Source of the DNA: an uncultured Candidatus Udaeobacter sp.
GTDB lineage: Bacteria > Verrucomicrobiota > Verrucomicrobiia > Chthoniobacterales > UBA10450
Length of the DNA stretch: 6,235 nt
Direction: 5' to 3'
NCBI GenBank assembly: GCA_955652715.1
Contig: CATPBS010000111.1
Span: forward strand, 1-6,235
The position numbers were made by a program, and so were the translations under genes. Every line of letters starts with the position of its first letter. Positions within the stretch are counted from its first letter, which is position 1. This document shows positions 5,702 to 6,235 of this stretch, piece by piece. The notes under the pieces are model-generated. The model worked only from the letters and a program-made list of their open reading frames with translations, had not been told where the DNA came from and ran no database searches.

Positions 5702-5728
5702 TCACGAACCGCGTGATTCACGCCGTGA
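5702..5728 (-). promoter_or_regulatory. Operator-like cluster of overlapping TCACG/CGTGA palindromes
   Basis: Four half-sites alternate in orientation: TCACG (5702-5706), CGTGA (5712-5716), TCACG (5718-5722) and CGTGA (5724-5728). They form three overlapping dyads, the best being GCGTGA-T-TCACGC (5711-5723), perfect over 6-bp arms. The cluster lies 7-33 bases upstream of the start codon of the - strand nuclease fragment, where an autoregulatory or controller protein could act. The binding protein is unknown and no -10/-35 pair is convincing. Confidence 0.4.
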
Positions 5729-5899
5729 CGTTTATCGCAGGATCCAAAGAAAGGAAAGAAATTGAGGAAGAGATTGGCGTGAAGAAGGAATTGGTCGTCG
5801 CGTCTAATATCCGAAAGTCTTCGCGGGCAGGGGCATTTCGACATTTCACGCGCTGTGAACTCGGGGCGACTAAAACTATTTGTGCGCAGCGGGAAAATT

Positions 5900-5920
5900 A
5901 AGAAGGAAGAAGGAAGAAGG
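5900..5920 (+). repeat. Three exact AAGAAGG heptamers
   Basis: AAGAAGG is repeated three times without mismatch (starting at 5900, 5907 and 5914) and followed by AGG. It is a purine-only tract on the + strand (pyrimidine-only on -), a typical slippage-prone simple repeat, between two - strand genes. Confidence 0.7.
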
Positions 5921-6016
5921 AGGAAACCACGGAACTGACGCGCGACGTCGGAAGTGCGGCGGCTGTTTGAATCGCAGTGTTTCTGTGTTTTCTCCTTCGC
6001 TTGCAATATCTCCACG

Positions 6017-6235
6017 TCAGCCTGTGCCGAATGCTTGATTCCAGCGAGCACGGACGCTATGCAAGAGGGACGGATAGACGATCAGTTTCCGAAAAGGATC
6101 GATCAGTGCCATGTAGAACGGCGTGAAGCGGCTTACGCTGCTGACATAGACCCCTAAATATAACCGGTAGGCATTCGCTGTCTCGACCAGGGCGCTCAGT
6201 GCCGCAGCGTGTGCTGTCCGATTGATCAACTCGAC
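6017..6235 (-). CDS. C-terminal end of an unidentified protein, partial at window edge
   Basis: The frame is open from the right edge to the TGA at 6019-6017, giving about 72 residues. The TTG at 6229 is not needed as a start because the frame continues past the edge. Codon third positions are about two-thirds G or C, as expected for a coding frame here, and the translation is balanced: an Ala-rich helix (HAAALSALVETANAY), then YLGVYV, then SRFTPFYMALIDPFRKLIVYPSL, then a basic tail. The F.PFY..LIDP segment followed by a hydrophobic stretch faintly recalls the C-terminal ends of membrane-associated glycosyltransferases, but this is too weak to name a function. It reads in the same direction as the nuclease fragment, 321 bases upstream of that gene's start. 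Confidence 0.5.
   Translation of the reverse strand, partial: VELINRTAHAAALSALVETANAYRLYLGVYVSSVSRFTPFYMALIDPFRKLIVYPSLLHSVRARWNQAFGTG

Larger units (their letters stand above)
5696..6016. other. Intergenic region between two - strand genes
   Basis: These 321 bases separate the right-edge - strand gene from the nuclease fragment. They hold the TCACG/CGTGA palindromes near the fragment's start, a purine-rich heptamer array (5900-5920) and a short CGACGTCG palindrome (5943-5950). Open frames on both strands here give low-complexity or Arg/Phe-rich translations without domain character, so I see no gene. Confidence 0.6.

Noticed and set aside
5635..5901. 88-residue + strand frame over the nuclease start and its upstream region
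   Set aside because: It covers the antisense of the well-supported nuclease N-terminus, and the remainder is Lys/Glu-rich spacer translation without recognisable features.
5692..6051. 119-residue - strand frame between the two - strand genes
   Set aside because: It overlaps the tail of the right-edge gene and translates the AAGAAGG tract and other spacer sequence into low-complexity residues; no domain is visible.

Overview
The window reads as a piece of a bacterial chromosome of moderate GC (roughly mid-50s percent by eye). None of the genes with a visible start has a convincing Shine-Dalgarno sequence, and the spacers carry short-period purine-rich repeats. Together with the gene families this suggests a soil bacterium of the Verrucomicrobiota type (Chthoniobacterales-like). 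That placement is inference only; no marker gene is present.

Left part (2-4672), all on the + strand. First comes an acyl-CoA/fatty-acid Delta9-type desaturase whose start lies beyond the left edge. A 276-base spacer with a two-copy direct repeat and alternative stems follows. Then come a class I/II PLP aminotransferase, a structured inverted-repeat spacer built from 8-nt units, and a small single-pass membrane protein of unknown function. That gene overlaps by 11 bases a D-2-hydroxyacid dehydrogenase with features of the plant/cyanobacterial hydroxypyruvate reductase (HPR1) type. After a short spacer with a 7-nt tandem repeat comes a GNAT acetyltransferase. The aminotransferase and the hydroxyacid dehydrogenase could both act in glyoxylate/serine-type carbon metabolism, but the sequence does not prove this.

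Right part (4673-6235), rearranged. A 231-base spacer holds three compact palindromes. Then two gene fragments face each other tail to tail. On + (from 4904) is the N-terminal part of a small conserved protein of unknown function. On - (from 5695) is the N-terminal PD-(D/E)XK nuclease-like domain of what looks like a type IIG/ISP-like restriction-modification protein. Both lose recognisable protein sequence within the same ~20 bases (about 5279-5299), as expected if one deletion removed both 3' ends of a convergent pair, or if an assembly joined two pieces. The long - strand reading frame that continues to 4892 is antisense to the + fragment and is not real protein beyond the joint. Just upstream of the nuclease fragment lie overlapping TCACG/CGTGA palindromes that look like an operator. 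The right edge carries the C-terminal end of another - strand gene of unknown function.

The most interesting items are the double truncation at about 5279-5299, the palindrome cluster in front of the restriction-like fragment, and the inverted 8-nt-period element between aminotransferase and membrane protein. I saw no complete new defence or mobile system, no CRISPR array and no RNA gene.
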